Assembly: GCF_024586455.1 (NCBI RefSeq)
Contig: NC_065920.1
Location: forward strand, 11,556,144-11,620,143
Direction: 5' to 3'
DNA: 64,000 nt
Origin: Bactrocera neohumeralis
Taxonomy: Eukaryota; Arthropoda; Insecta; Diptera; Tephritidae
Part shown: one piece after another, positions 11,900 through 22,000 of the stretch
Layout of the letters: every line of letters starts with the position of its first letter
Position numbering within the stretch: position 1 is the first letter of the stretch
Made by a program: the position numbers and the translations under genes
The notes under the pieces: generated by a model
Database searches by the model: none
The model's input: the letters and a program-made list of their open reading frames with translations, nothing else
Told to the model about the DNA's origin: nothing

Positions 11900-12558
11900 C
11901 GGTCACATTCGTGGCTCGTTGCGATGATGCAGTATCATCGTGTGAAATCCATGAATTGTTCTTCCACAAACGCGCCCGTTTTCGGTGGATTATTTCACGC
12001 AAACGCCTCAATGCGGCCAAATAGAACTCCTTGTTGGCCGTCTGTCACTCCGGAACAAATTCAAGATGCACAAAGCTGTGAAATCGAAAAAACAATGAGC
12101 ATGATCTTGATTTTTGAGCGGCTTTGGCGTTTTTTTCCTTCCACTCCAATGATTTTTGACTTGTTTGCACGTTAAGCTCATAAACCCATGTCTCATTGAC
12201 CGTTATAATGCTCCCCATGAATGCGAACGGATCAACATATCCAAAGAGACTCTTTTTGAAAAAAAATTCAGCTTTACCGAGACGAGTCGAGCAAAAACTA
12301 GCTTCATACCCAAAATATTCACCAAAATCATTTGAACGGACTCGCGATAGACGTGGAGCTCTCTTGCCATTTCTTTAATACTTCCTGACGATTTTGAAGC
12401 ATATCGTTCACTTTTTTAATCAGAACGATTCATTTATTCAATGATCTCTCGACATTGTAACATTCCGTAAGCCTTTGTCAACATTCACAACGATTCCGCA
12501 CACGGAGTTTGGTTGCAAATACAAAATTTGAGACAAATTCTTTAATATTTTTATCCAT
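11900..12558 (-). mobile_element. Mariner-like transposase fragment, decayed
   Basis: Read on the minus strand from ATG at 12558 (MDKNIKEFVSNFVF). Further in it shows VNIFG/LGMKL-like and DPFAFMGSIIT-like text, then VNETWVYEL near 12195, where mariners carry DETW; the first catalytic aspartate is therefore asparagine here. KIKIM-type and FFDFTALCILNLF text follows near 12080 and the frame fades at about 11900. Several stops and shifts are present and the C-terminal catalytic region is missing. It abuts the Tc1-like fragment in opposite orientation, which suggests one element inserted into or beside the other. Confidence 0.72.
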
Positions 12559-12850
12559 TGTAAAAATCAAAACGCATTACTGAAGTGTACCGACCTAAGA
12601 ATCTGCTATAAACAAGCTGTTTTACAGATCGCGCTCATATTTTACATAGTAATTAAGGACAGTCCTGCCAACTTAACAAAATACATTTTTTTTGAAATAT
12701 CGTTTACCCAGGGAATATAAATTACAATTTCATATTTTTTGCCCACCACTGTTATTTTTCCATAACTTTAATTTTCTGCTTCCTGAGCGGGAGTCCTTTA
12801 ACCCAGCAACAGTTTCCTAAATACTCACAGGACAGTCTAGTTTAAAGCGC
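12559..12850. other. AT-rich flank of the mariner fragment
   Basis: It could hold the 5' untranslated region and terminal repeat of the preceding mariner, but I cannot define an end. Confidence 0.3.
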
Positions 12851-13974
12851 ATACATTTCTTTATGTGGGGATGTGTGTACTTGTTTAAGTTTTGCATGGG
12901 TGTGTGTGCTGGTGCAAGCCGGCGTATCGTGGCGAGCCTGAGCTGCCAACGACCAAAACTTTCAGTTAATTAAATTCATTAAAAATGTGATCACATAACA
13001 GTCTGTTAAACTACGCATTCGTTTAGGTGGATTCATATGTTGTAGTGGCGGTTCGTTGTTGTTATTGTGGTTCGCTGTTGTTGTTGCTGTGGCTGATGTG
13101 GTACTATTTCCGAACATTACTGCTGTCACTTCGGTATTAAGAGTTTAATTGAGTTTGTGCGCTGTGGCGATTACTTACACAGCCATACTACCACACACAC
13201 ACACACATACGTGGACGTATATAAAAGTACATATTTATATACATATACATACATATATATACTATATATATACACATGGATGAATATACCATATACATAC
13301 ATACACATGTATACAGTTTCCACCCGTTTTGGGCTTGTTTCATTCACCTTCACTTCACCTCTTTCTTTTTCATACCAAATATTCCGCTCACAGCTCACCC
13401 CTCTTTAAATACTGTCCGTTACGCTGTTGGCATGTCATAAACTCACACACACACTCGCTGTCGCACACATACGCGCGCATATAAATTGATATTTAGCCTT
13501 TGGTTTTTCGGTTTTGTCGGCCAAACCGTTTACTAACAAACTTTGCGGGTAATTGGCCGAGTGTTGCCACATTTTAGCAAAGGTTAAATGCGTTCTGCCA
13601 TATGCATGAGTGCATGTGTGTGTGTGTGTTTGTGTTTATACTTTTTATTGCCTGCCTTTAATTCGTTGGCAATCTGGTTTGTGGCCGCTCGCATGGCACA
13701 GCACATTTACTCTTATTTTTTATGCATAATTTTAATTTTGATCCTCATTTTATTTTATTGTGTTTGTTATTGTTATTATTTTAAAAATAACTGCCAGCTT
13801 ATAATAGTGTGCAACTCTGGCACTTAAATAAGTTAAATAAATGCCGAGTTATTTGTGTGCATAATGTGGAATATTTATGCAAATTGCCTAACTTTATTTG
13901 AAAACTTAATTATGTGTTACTTAATTATTATTATTGCTTTTAATAATTTAGAAATTTTTATTTGCTACGTTAAA
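12851..13974. other. Low-copy island with CA and TA tracts and a POU octamer
   Basis: A CA run lies at 13192-13207, an alternating TA-rich tract at 13230-13275, and GT repeats near 13615-13630. A perfect ATGCAAAT octamer (13877-13884) sits among several TTAATTA/TTATTA homeodomain-like strings at 13905-13955. No exon is visible; the 13157-13408 and 13171-13398 frames are products of the CA/TA tract. A regulatory role is only a possibility. Confidence 0.35.
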
Positions 13975-14399
13975 ATTCAAAGTGTATTATGGACTTGATG
14001 AAAATGTACTCATATAATGGGTCGATTACTAATATTTTCGTTTGATGACAACAGCTGATTTAAAAAAAAAAAAAAAATTCACAGCCAACTTCACACTTAA
14101 TCGCTTTATCAGTATTTCAACAAGAGTGATATGATTTCTTAAAAAAATAACATACTAATTGTTAAGGAAATTCAAATGTTTTTTTATTTAATGTGAAGTA
14201 TAATCGATAGAACTAAGTTCTGATGGGGTCCACCACTCATTTTGCAGGAACGAATTCGATGATCTCAATTTTCGTAGGCTTCTTTTACTAAATCAAGTCA
14301 TGTTTTTATGGAAAGCACGTTCAATATTGACTTCTAAAGTACTTATTTCTTCAATTAAACCCATGTTAAATCACAACTACATGGAGGCTAATCAATGTC
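13975..14399. other. AT-rich stretch with a poly-A run
   Basis: A homopolymeric A run lies at about 14062-14078. No gene or repeat structure is otherwise recognised. Confidence 0.4.
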
Positions 14400-15134
14400 A
14401 TAATTTCTTTAAATAATGAAATCTCCAAACTTTTCTCGCATTCATTCGGTTGTTGAACGTGCTGTGTGGCACGTGGCCCCGTCTGGTTGGAACCAGATGT
14501 TGTCAAGTTCAACTTCTTTCAATTGCGGAAATGAAAAGTTGGTTATCATCGATCTATACCGCTCTCCACTGACAGTAACAGTGTTTCCAGCTTCATTTCG
14601 AAAGAAGTACGAACCGATGATTCCACTAGAACAAAAACCACACCAAACAGTCAATTTAGGTGAATGTACTGATTGTTCGTGAAAAATATGTCATATTTCT
14701 TCTCACTAGAATCGAGTTTTTTTTTTGTTTTACCGCACCACTGAAAGTGAGCCTCAACGGAGAAGATGGGTTTCTTAAAAAACCGTTATCGTTTTCAAGT
14801 TGTTCCAAGAAAAAATCAGCAAATTCACGATATTTTCGGTAATCCAATTGCTTCAATCTTGAATGAGAACAATTTTATATGAATGCAAGCTTAAATCCTT
14901 TCTCAAAATCCCTCAGGTTCTGGTTTGAGACAGTCCCAATTCTTGAGAACTTCTAGGAATTGACAATTTGCGGTCTTCAGCAGCACTTGCCTGAACGGCG
15001 GCAATATTTTTATTACTTTGTGTGGTTCTTTGTCTTATTGGCACTTGAATTATGTAACGAATTATGTCTTTAAGAGGTGGATAGGGTGAAATACGTGAGC
15101 TTGTCCAGGAAAGGAAATTATCATTGAATGCCAA
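14400..15134 (-). mobile_element. Rosa-like (DD41D-type mariner) transposase remnant A
   Basis: The minus strand gives the N-terminal half of this transposase type: NIAAVQASAAEDRKLSIPR followed by SQELGLSQT (about 15020-14920), then a FSVEAHF block near 14765 where the family has SDEAHF, so the first catalytic aspartate is valine. TVWCGFCSSGIIGSYFFRNE begins at 14654 and WFQPDGATCHTAR lies near 14490, keeping the second aspartate. It breaks off after a REKFGDFII-like segment near 14404, before the third aspartate. Stops and frameshifts are present. Three other loci in the window carry the same family (20.0, 36.5-38.2 and 48.7-50.4 kb). Confidence 0.82.
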
Positions 15135-15179
15135 ACATCGAGAAGGGAGTAAGGAAGATCTGGCTCACCTTATATTGTT

Positions 15180-15620
15180 GAAGAGGAGCAATTGTGAAGA
15201 TTTGGGGCGTCTCACTAAAAGTAGTATTCTGGCTCTATGAAACCGTAGTTAAGCTTATAATATTCTATGGACTTGTTGTCTGGTGGAAAGCGCTCAAAAA
15301 GGCACAATAGCTAAGCAGATAGAGTGTGTAAGTGCTTTGAGGCGATGACTTAGGAAATCTTGGCTTATGAGAGGCCATGGGCATGAAAACACTGAAGTTC
15401 GCCACTTTTTCGATTACGTTCCTACAATTTAGATCACTGCATTGCGGGATATTCACCTGGCAGTTCCCTTTCTGCTCGTACACCTTTGTGGGCGCGACGA
15501 AGCTTCTGGATAAGACGTGCAGGGAGCTTTTTCACAGATGTATCAAAACAAAGAGAGAGAGAGAGAGAGAGCAAGTGGTGGCGTCTTTTATAGGTAGAGG
15601 TGTGCTTTTACTGTGATAAC
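15180..15620 (+). mobile_element. Non-LTR reverse transcriptase C-terminal fragment
   Basis: Plus-strand translation near 15195-15300 gives WGVSLKVVFWLYETVVKLII followed by FYGLVVWWKALKKAQ. This matches the thumb-side WGL...W.Y..VV.P...YG..VWW.AL pattern of Jockey/I-type retrotransposon polymerases. Stops follow at once, and the 15377-15616 frame has no clear motif. A pure GA run (15552-15571) lies inside. No palm motif or RNase H domain can be placed with confidence, so the copy is short and dead. Confidence 0.6.
15552..15571. repeat. GA dinucleotide microsatellite
   Basis: Uninterrupted GA repeat of about ten units within the retrotransposon remnant. Confidence 0.9.
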
Positions 15621-16980
15621 CGAGGGGCTATACTGACTTTGAGCTCGCTGACTGTGCTCTTAAAACTAGTCAAGTAGTGTATAAACTCATTGGCAATACC
15701 TTAAAGCTTTCATATCAGATTTTACGTGTGCCTAATTATAGCGTAAACATCGAAAACTGCTAAGTTAAGAAGATTGCTATGGAGGGCAGCCGTACTCCAA
15801 TTTCATTTGATTCGAAACGAGTCGCTCCTCTATTGTCACCGTGCGGGCAAATGCTGGACTTATCGACCTACAGTGAACTCGGCAGGCGCTAGTCAAAAAC
15901 CATAACTTGTGCGACTGCGGGATTCTTCCGGCTTAAAGTGAACCGTAAGAGGTCCTCCTGCAGCTACTGTAGGTGCTTTCACTGTACACAAACGGTATGA
16001 ATAAATATTTTGAAAGTCGTTCTTTGCCCAAGTCGTTCTTTGTGGAACGAGGTGGAATCATCTTGTCACTTTCTGCTCTGTTGTACAGCTTTTGCTAGAC
16101 TGAGATTGAAATATCGCAGTAGACACACCTTTGAAGAAGCATTATGCTTAAAAACTCACTATATGATATGATACAATGTGATTGGTAGCACTGGAGATAT
16201 AAGTTAACACATGACTCCCACGTCATGACTTCCTAACATGCGACATCAGCAGTTTTGGATGATTCCCATCAACCTTGAAGTCATTATGCTCCCACACCAG
16301 TTGGCAGCGCTCGCAATCAGATGCTAGCTGCCAATAGACTAAACAAACAAAGTCGGCAATAAAAGGAACCACAACAAAACAGCTGCGGTTCCAGTTATCT
16401 TATTTTTTGTAATTCATAGACTAAAACATAGAATAATTTTTTTGTTTTATATTTATAATATAAATTTAAAACATAGGTAGCTGTTAGTTCAATTTTCCGC
16501 TAAGACATATTCCAAAAATTATATTTCAATAAAGCTAGTAAGTCTTTAGCAGCCAAGCAATCAAGTTTGATTTTGCAGTCAATATCCTTTTTATACAATT
16601 TCAAAATTTTTCTTCCAACATTCAACTCATTTTTGAACAGCTGGAACTATCCCAACTTAATTTTTTCTTGTGGTTAAATAAAGCTTCAAAACTCACTATG
16701 TGATATGACACAATGACAAACTGCGAAGAGACTTTTTCGACTACCCAATATTTTGCAGTTGGAATATCCTTTCCAATCGGATTTATTATCCGATTTAATT
16801 GGAGACCAATTAAGCTATTATATAAATATGGTTTTTGGTAATAGTACGAATGCAGCGCCAGAAATGTTGAGAATTTCGAGAGAATTTAAAATATATATTT
16901 GCCACCACTGCAGGTTGTGGCTAACCTTTTTAAGAGGGATGATCTAAATTTCACATCAATACAAGCGAATTGCAAAGCGT
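15621..16980. other. Unassigned sequence
   Basis: The first 450 bp has a composition like retrotransposon coding sequence and may continue the preceding copy, but I cannot find a diagnostic motif. The 64-codon frame at 16753-16947 (+) is unrecognised. Two ACTCACTATGTGATATGA-like strings recur near 16155 and 16690, hinting at a short diverged direct repeat. Confidence 0.3.
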
Positions 16981-18100
16981 AAAATATAATAAATTAGAAT
17001 TCGAAAGGATTAAATTCCGGCGTTCATTTTAACCGCGATATTTCATAATTAAGAACTTCCTTCGAGTTTAGCAAACAAACTCAGCACACACAATTAAAAT
17101 ATATTTTGTAAATATTTTCGCATTGTTGTTTTTGTTTTCTGTTTTATGTTTTTTTTCTACATTGCGGCCAAACTAAACAGCCACTGAGCATATTTGCGGT
17201 GCCGCATCCTCGCCACGAAGCCGGCGACCAAACAATTCGGGTTAGTTACAAAACTGGAAGCTGAAAGGCATTCCGCTGTGCATGCATTACTATTCATGCA
17301 CAAACACACACTCACACCCACACGTACACACAAACAGGCATGCGTGAAATATGATAGAGCGAAAGCATATACTATATACGATTGTGTGTGTGAGTGTGCG
17401 TTGGCGCATGTTTTTGCATTCGTGTGGTTATTTAATGTCTGTCATTTTTTTACAATTTCACTTTGCGCTTATTGTCCGCCTTTGCTTCCGCCATTTTTTG
17501 GTTATGCCATTGCTCCGCATGTGTGTGTGTGTGTTTATGTAGTTTGCAGATTTTTCACGCATTCCGTGAACAAAAGTTCGAAATATATGATTATGTGAAG
17601 TGCACAATACCGTTGATGCTGGTGATGCTGCAAAAACAATAATAAAAAAATTAAACTCGCTTTAATTCCTGCAATTTGCGCATTTCGCTTCCACTCTCTG
17701 CAATTCGCATTTCTGCTTTTGTGTTTTCTTTCTCTTTTTATTTTTTTCTTTAGTTTTTTTGTTTGCCTTTGCTCTCGTTTTTTGCCATTTGAAAAGTTTT
17801 CGGGAGCTTTTGCTAATGCCAATTCCAACTATTTCAATTCATTTAGTTTCATATGCTTTCCGCTTTTTTATTGTTGTTGTTGTTGAAATTTTTCCTGCGT
17901 TTTTTATGCAGACATTTTTAATAGTTTTGTTTTCGTTTGGCGTCAATTTAATTTATTCAAATCTTATCTGGCATGCGCGAATGAGCTTTTGCTAGCCTGG
18001 ATTCATGTGAGAGTTGTGGAAATATTTTAGACTCTTCTTTTTTTTTGTGTTTTTATTTGCTGACGTTGACAGTTGGTTTGGGTGTTTTGATAGGTATTTT
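16981..18100. other. Low-copy island with CA/GT runs and poly-pyrimidine tracts
   Basis: CA-rich sequence lies at about 17298-17335 and GT runs near 17384 and 17520-17534, with T-rich stretches at 17720-17770. The longest frame (17194-17598, +) runs through the CA/GT blocks and has no domain. The start of that frame is relatively GC-rich, but no splice or conservation evidence can be read from one sequence. Confidence 0.35.
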
Positions 18101-18870
18101 TCAAATTAAATTTTACTTCATCTTTATAAAAGATTATGTACCGGTTACGAATAACCAATATACTCGCTACAGAATGGGTAACAATACTTGGAAACCAACA
18201 TCAGCTAAAATTTCATTTTCAAGCTCGAGACACTTAAACTTTTGATAAAAATCTATATATTCGTTACATAAAATAACCGGTTATCGACATTTTTATTTCA
18301 ATTAAGCCTTGCATGATTTCAATATTTCAAATATATTAACGATTGAACGAAAGATATATAATATAAGTATTCGTTACACGGGTAATCGGATGCAAATAAC
18401 TGTTAAACAAATTTTGTGTGATTTATTTCGAAATATTTTAGTTAGCAAGTACTGATAACTTGTTTGCTAAAATTATCAAAAGTTTTTTACAAAGCACACT
18501 ATAAATCTATACATTCGTTACATAAAAAAACTTAATATGAGTACCGAGTACCCACATTTTTATTATAGTTTAACGTTGTATGATTGGCACCTTTCATATA
18601 GAGATCTCACTGATTAATTGAATGAGATATGTATATATTCGTTACACGGGTAATCGAATACAAGAAACGATTACAAAAATTTCAGTCTGATTTATTTCGA
18701 AACATTTTAGTTATCAAGTACTTATTACCTTTTCCTAGCGTGTATTACAAAGCAAACTCTAATTTTTTATATTCGTTACATAAGAAATATCCAGATATGG
18801 GAACCGACTACCCAAATTTTTATTATAATTTAAAGTTGTATGAGTTAAATAAATTAAATTTGAGCTACCA
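18101..18870. repeat. Tandem repeat of about 260 bp, two full and two partial units
   Basis: Anchors repeat in phase: ATTCGTTACAT at 18258, 18513 and 18771, and ATTCGTTACACGGGTAATCG at 18369 and 18637. Each unit also carries GATTTATTTCGAAA-ATTTTAG and a CCCA-ATTTTTATTATA-like block. Units differ by many substitutions and small indels, so the array is old. An upstream partial unit (18101-18250) is more diverged. Unit length is about 255-268 bp. No protein is encoded; I do not recognise the family. Confidence 0.75.
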
Positions 18871-18873
18871 AGT

Positions 18874-18915
18874 AGCGCCTGGCTACTTATGTATTTGCCC
18901 ATATTGTCATAATGA
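18874..18915 (+). repeat. 42-bp segment repeated exactly at 22875-22916
   Basis: The string beginning AGCGCCTGGCTACTTATG and ending TTGTCATAATGA occurs here and again at 22875-22916 in the same orientation with no mismatch. Flanks on both sides differ. It lies at the end of the 260-bp repeat array. Confidence 0.85.
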
Positions 18916-19019
18916 TTACCGATTACTTTTTTCGTAAATTTTTCGAACGGGCAATACATAGAAATTTTACTTTATAGAGGTCCATCGTCAGCCATATTTC
19001 CCTATATATATTCCTCCCA

Positions 19020-19107
19020 CTTCAGTCGGGTCTACGTAAACGGAACGGACCCGGAATTTTTTTATCCGGTCAAGAACTGTCAACTCGACAGAATATTGCC
19101 GCTACAA
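19020..19107 (+). mobile_element. 3'-tail-like fragment of a CAA-tailed retroelement, copy 1
   Basis: Contains TCTACGTAAACGGAACGGAC, TATCCGGTCAAGAACTGTCA and CTCGACAGAATATTGCCGCT, then ACAA. The same blocks recur at 50.48-50.58 kb, where they run into a CAA repeat. This looks like the 3' end of a short retroposon or the 3' UTR of a non-LTR element. Here the CAA tail is reduced to one unit. Confidence 0.55.
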
Positions 19108-19129
19108 CCCTGAGACTATAATCCCCTCA

Positions 19130-19800
19130 CTCCATTATGTTTTCTCTGCTTCTCATGAAGTCCATCAGTGTAAAAAGTTATGTCTGGCACATCTAAACCA
19201 TCGTTAAGAAACCCATGTCCGTTAGTTGCAATTCTTTTCTATAAAAAGCTTTGTATTCGCATAGAAGGTATTCTACAGTCTACTGACAGCTTCTACAATA
19301 GTGGTTGTATGGTTATTTAGACAGTGTCAGTTGCATTCTACTAGAGTGCTTCTACTATCTGAACATATAAATATCATCTTTGTTGTTAGCACCTTCCTTG
19401 TCAGAACAAGAAGGCCCTCTTTAGTTGCTATGATCTCCATTTTGAAGATACTACAATGGTCTGGTAGTCGGAAGGCGATTCTGGTATGTAATTTTGCTCA
19501 AAAAGCACTCTCTACTCGATTACCTAGCTTCGACAGATCCATCCGTGTAAATGCTTATCTCTGCGTCTCTGTCCACCGCACCCTTTTCCCCACTTTTCCC
19601 TGGAATGAAAGCCAATATTGGGGACGGAATCAGGGTTCAATTCTATAGGATTACGAAAATCCGTTGTTTTGGGTAGAAACGGGAACTTACTAAGTGTTTT
19701 CGAGTGCCCCTTATTACAGGCGACTATTTTGGAGAATTCTATCTGTCTAATAGCTGACTTCGTTGACAGTTGCTTACAGAACAAGTCTGTTGGCAGTAAA
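19130..19800 (-). mobile_element. Non-LTR retrotransposon fragment with RNase H region
   Basis: On the minus strand a degenerate RNase H domain follows a linker. Near 19545-19530 the text reads HLHGWICRS, with TDGS in the overlapping frame. SFRLPDHCSIFKMEIIA-like text follows near 19440, giving the E residue context, and FICSDSRSTLVECN near 19360, the conserved aspartate of the SDS motif. Upstream, the 86-codon frame at 19784-19524 resembles the linker before RNase H in I/Jockey-type elements. Frameshifts are frequent. No RT palm remains. Confidence 0.62.
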
Positions 19801-19980
19801 TGACAAATAGAGGCGAATTTTTAGCAAATGTTAAGCGAGATTTTATTTTTTGCATTAAAAAAAAAAAATAAATAAAAAATCCCCTCTTTCTCTAATGCTT
19901 AAAGCGTTTTACTTATTTCTATTGTGTTTTCTCTAACATAATAAAATACATATCTTGATAACTTTTTTTAAAAAAAAAAC

Positions 19981-20844
19981 GCATAAAATTTGCAAAAATC
20001 CTTCCTTTATTTGAAACGTTTTTGGTTCATGACATTTTTTTTGAAGATAATTTCATCCGCGGCTTTGCGTCTTAGGTGGTCCATTCGGAAAGTCCAATTT
20101 TGGGCAACTTTTTCAATTTCGGCCGGAATAGCCCGAATTTCTTCGGAAATGTTGTCTTCCAAAGCTGGAATAGTTGCTGGCTTATTTCTGTAGACTTTAG
20201 ACTTGACGTAGCCCCACAAAAAATAGTCTAAAGGCGTTAAATCGCATGATCTTGGTGGCCAACTTACGGGTCCATTTCTTGAGATGAATTGTTCTCCGAA
20301 GTTTTCCCTCAAAATGGCCATAGAATCGCGAGCTGTGTGGCATGTAGCGCCATCTTGTTGAAACCACATGTCAACCAAGTTCAGTTCTTCCATTTTTGGC
20401 AACAAAAGTTTGTTAGCATCGAACGATAGCGATCGCCATTCACCGTAACGTTGCGTCCAACAGCATCTTTGAAAGAAATTCGGTCCAATGATTCCACCAG
20501 CGTACAAACCACACCAAACAGTGCATTTTTCGGGATGCATGGGCAGTTGGCCACCAAGATCATGCGATTTAACGCCTTTAGACTATTTTTTGTGGGCTAC
20601 GTCAAGTCTAAAGTCTACAGAAATAAGCCAGCAACTATTCCAGTTTGGAAGACAACATTTCCGAAGAAATTCGGGCTATTCCGGCCGAAATGCTCGAAAA
20701 AGTTGCCCAAAATTGGACTTTCCGAATGGACCACCTAAGACGCAGCCGCGGTCAACATTTAAATGAAATTATCTTCAAAAAGTAAATGTCATGAACCAAT
20801 CTAACGTTTCAAATAAAGAACCGATGAGATTTGCAAATTTTATG
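19981..20844. repeat. Large inverted repeat made of two rosa-like 3' halves
   Basis: The left arm (about 19981-20264) is the 3' half of a rosa-like element on the minus strand. The right arm (about 20545-20844) is the same region on the plus strand. Both arms hold the CDLTPLDYFLW region, the MDHLRR tail, the stop and the 3' UTR out to GCAAATTTTATG. The spacer of about 280 bp belongs to the minus copy. The arms differ at scattered sites: the right arm keeps SRGQHLNEIIFKK, while the left reads KAADEIIFKK. A transcript across it could fold into a hairpin with arms near 290 bp. Confidence 0.82.
20007..20540 (-). pseudogene. Rosa-like DD41D mariner transposase, C-terminal 177 codons open
   Basis: This is the longest open frame in the window. 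It reads KCTVWCGLYAGGIIGPNFF near the start, then MWFQQDGATCHTAR with the second catalytic aspartate, ISRNGPVSWPPRSCDLTPLD, then YFLWGYVKSKVY with the third aspartate just before it. Counting from QQD to PLD leaves 41 residues between, so the spacing is DD41D rather than the DD34D of classical mariners. The C-terminal tail WTFRMDHLRR is followed by a changed stretch and then EIIFKK. The part with DNA binding and the first aspartate is missing, so no active enzyme can be made. The start ATG is internal to the original gene. Its 3' half is repeated inverted on the right. Confidence 0.88.
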
Positions 20845-22000
20845 TCTCCCACACTTATTAACTCAGGCACATCAATTCATTGGTATGCAACTCAACAAAC
20901 AAATATCTGGCCTCTTTTTTATTATGATTTCGCACGTATTTGCATATTTGACGTGATTAAAATAAAATCCTAAAATTTCGTAGATATCTTTATTGTGTAA
21001 AATATTATATATTTACATATATTTACGGCTTGCTTGGCGCCATACTGGGCGTATACGTAACATCAGTGTATATGTGGGTTAGATGCATAATATTTAAATT
21101 TGTTGGTGTGAAAAGAGAATTTCAATTTATTTTTAGTTTCGCTTTTGAATTGTTGTTGTTGTTTATTACAAATAAATTTTACTCTTGGTTATAATATAAA
21201 AAGTAAGTGTATTTGTGTCACGAATTCCTCTGATAGTTTTGGGCTCATTTTTTTATACTGCTCTTACTATAATATTACTAAACGCTAAATTTATTATGGG
21301 AAGATATGCAATGAAAAGGGATTTTTGCAAGGCAAACTCTGAGCTATGGTTTAAGAAAAGTCATTCTCAAAAGTTGATGTCTCTAGAAGATGTTTTCTTT
21401 GAAAATAAATGCTTCACTGATATCTAGGACTTCTTTAGCTGAAGTATCTTTTACTTATGGTTCGATATAGTTCATGTGATTATTTTAGTGCGATCTAAAA
21501 AGCTCATTTTATTAACAGATTTAGCTATGTTTCTTAAAATTTGGATTTAAGCAGATCTCCATTTGGCATCTCACTCACTTTTGCTCTCTTAGATAGCAGA
21601 GATTTCACTCAATCGGGTGAGTGTGTTTACTCTGCTGGTGAATTGGGGTTTCAATTTAAAAATATCTGAGATTTAAGTTTCCTTATGAGATCTAATAATA
21701 ATGCTTGAACTAGAAAATCGCTACAATTAATCGTAAATTTCGAATATATAAAAACACAAAATCCGCTCCTCAAAATAGTGTGGTAATAACTGTGAACTCT
21801 TTAGGAAAAGTATGAGGATAAATAGGATGAAGACATACATTCACTAACATATATACTCTCATAACTCGTAGAATAAAATCGACACTCACTCTAAAGTTTA
21901 ACTAAAAACGCAAATCAGCGCCATTACTCAGCCTCTTTACTTCAGCAGTGAAAATAAACAAAAATGTGGAGTGTCAAAAAAAAATTCGCCGGAAGCGTTA
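20845..22000. other. AT-rich stretch, no gene recognised
   Basis: Frames at 20791-20973 and 21215-21427 (+) are unrecognised. No terminal repeats or arrays are visible. Confidence 0.35.

Noticed and set aside
13157..13408. Opposed 75-83 codon frames
   Set aside because: Both derive from a CA/TA microsatellite and encode Tyr/Thr/His/Ile repeats.
17194..17598. 134-codon plus-strand frame as a host gene
   Set aside because: It crosses CA and GT repeats and another frame overlaps it; no recognisable motif.
20451..20766. Two plus-strand frames of 92-95 codons as separate genes
   Set aside because: They are the right arm of the rosa-like inverted repeat, read in two frames around a one-base change.
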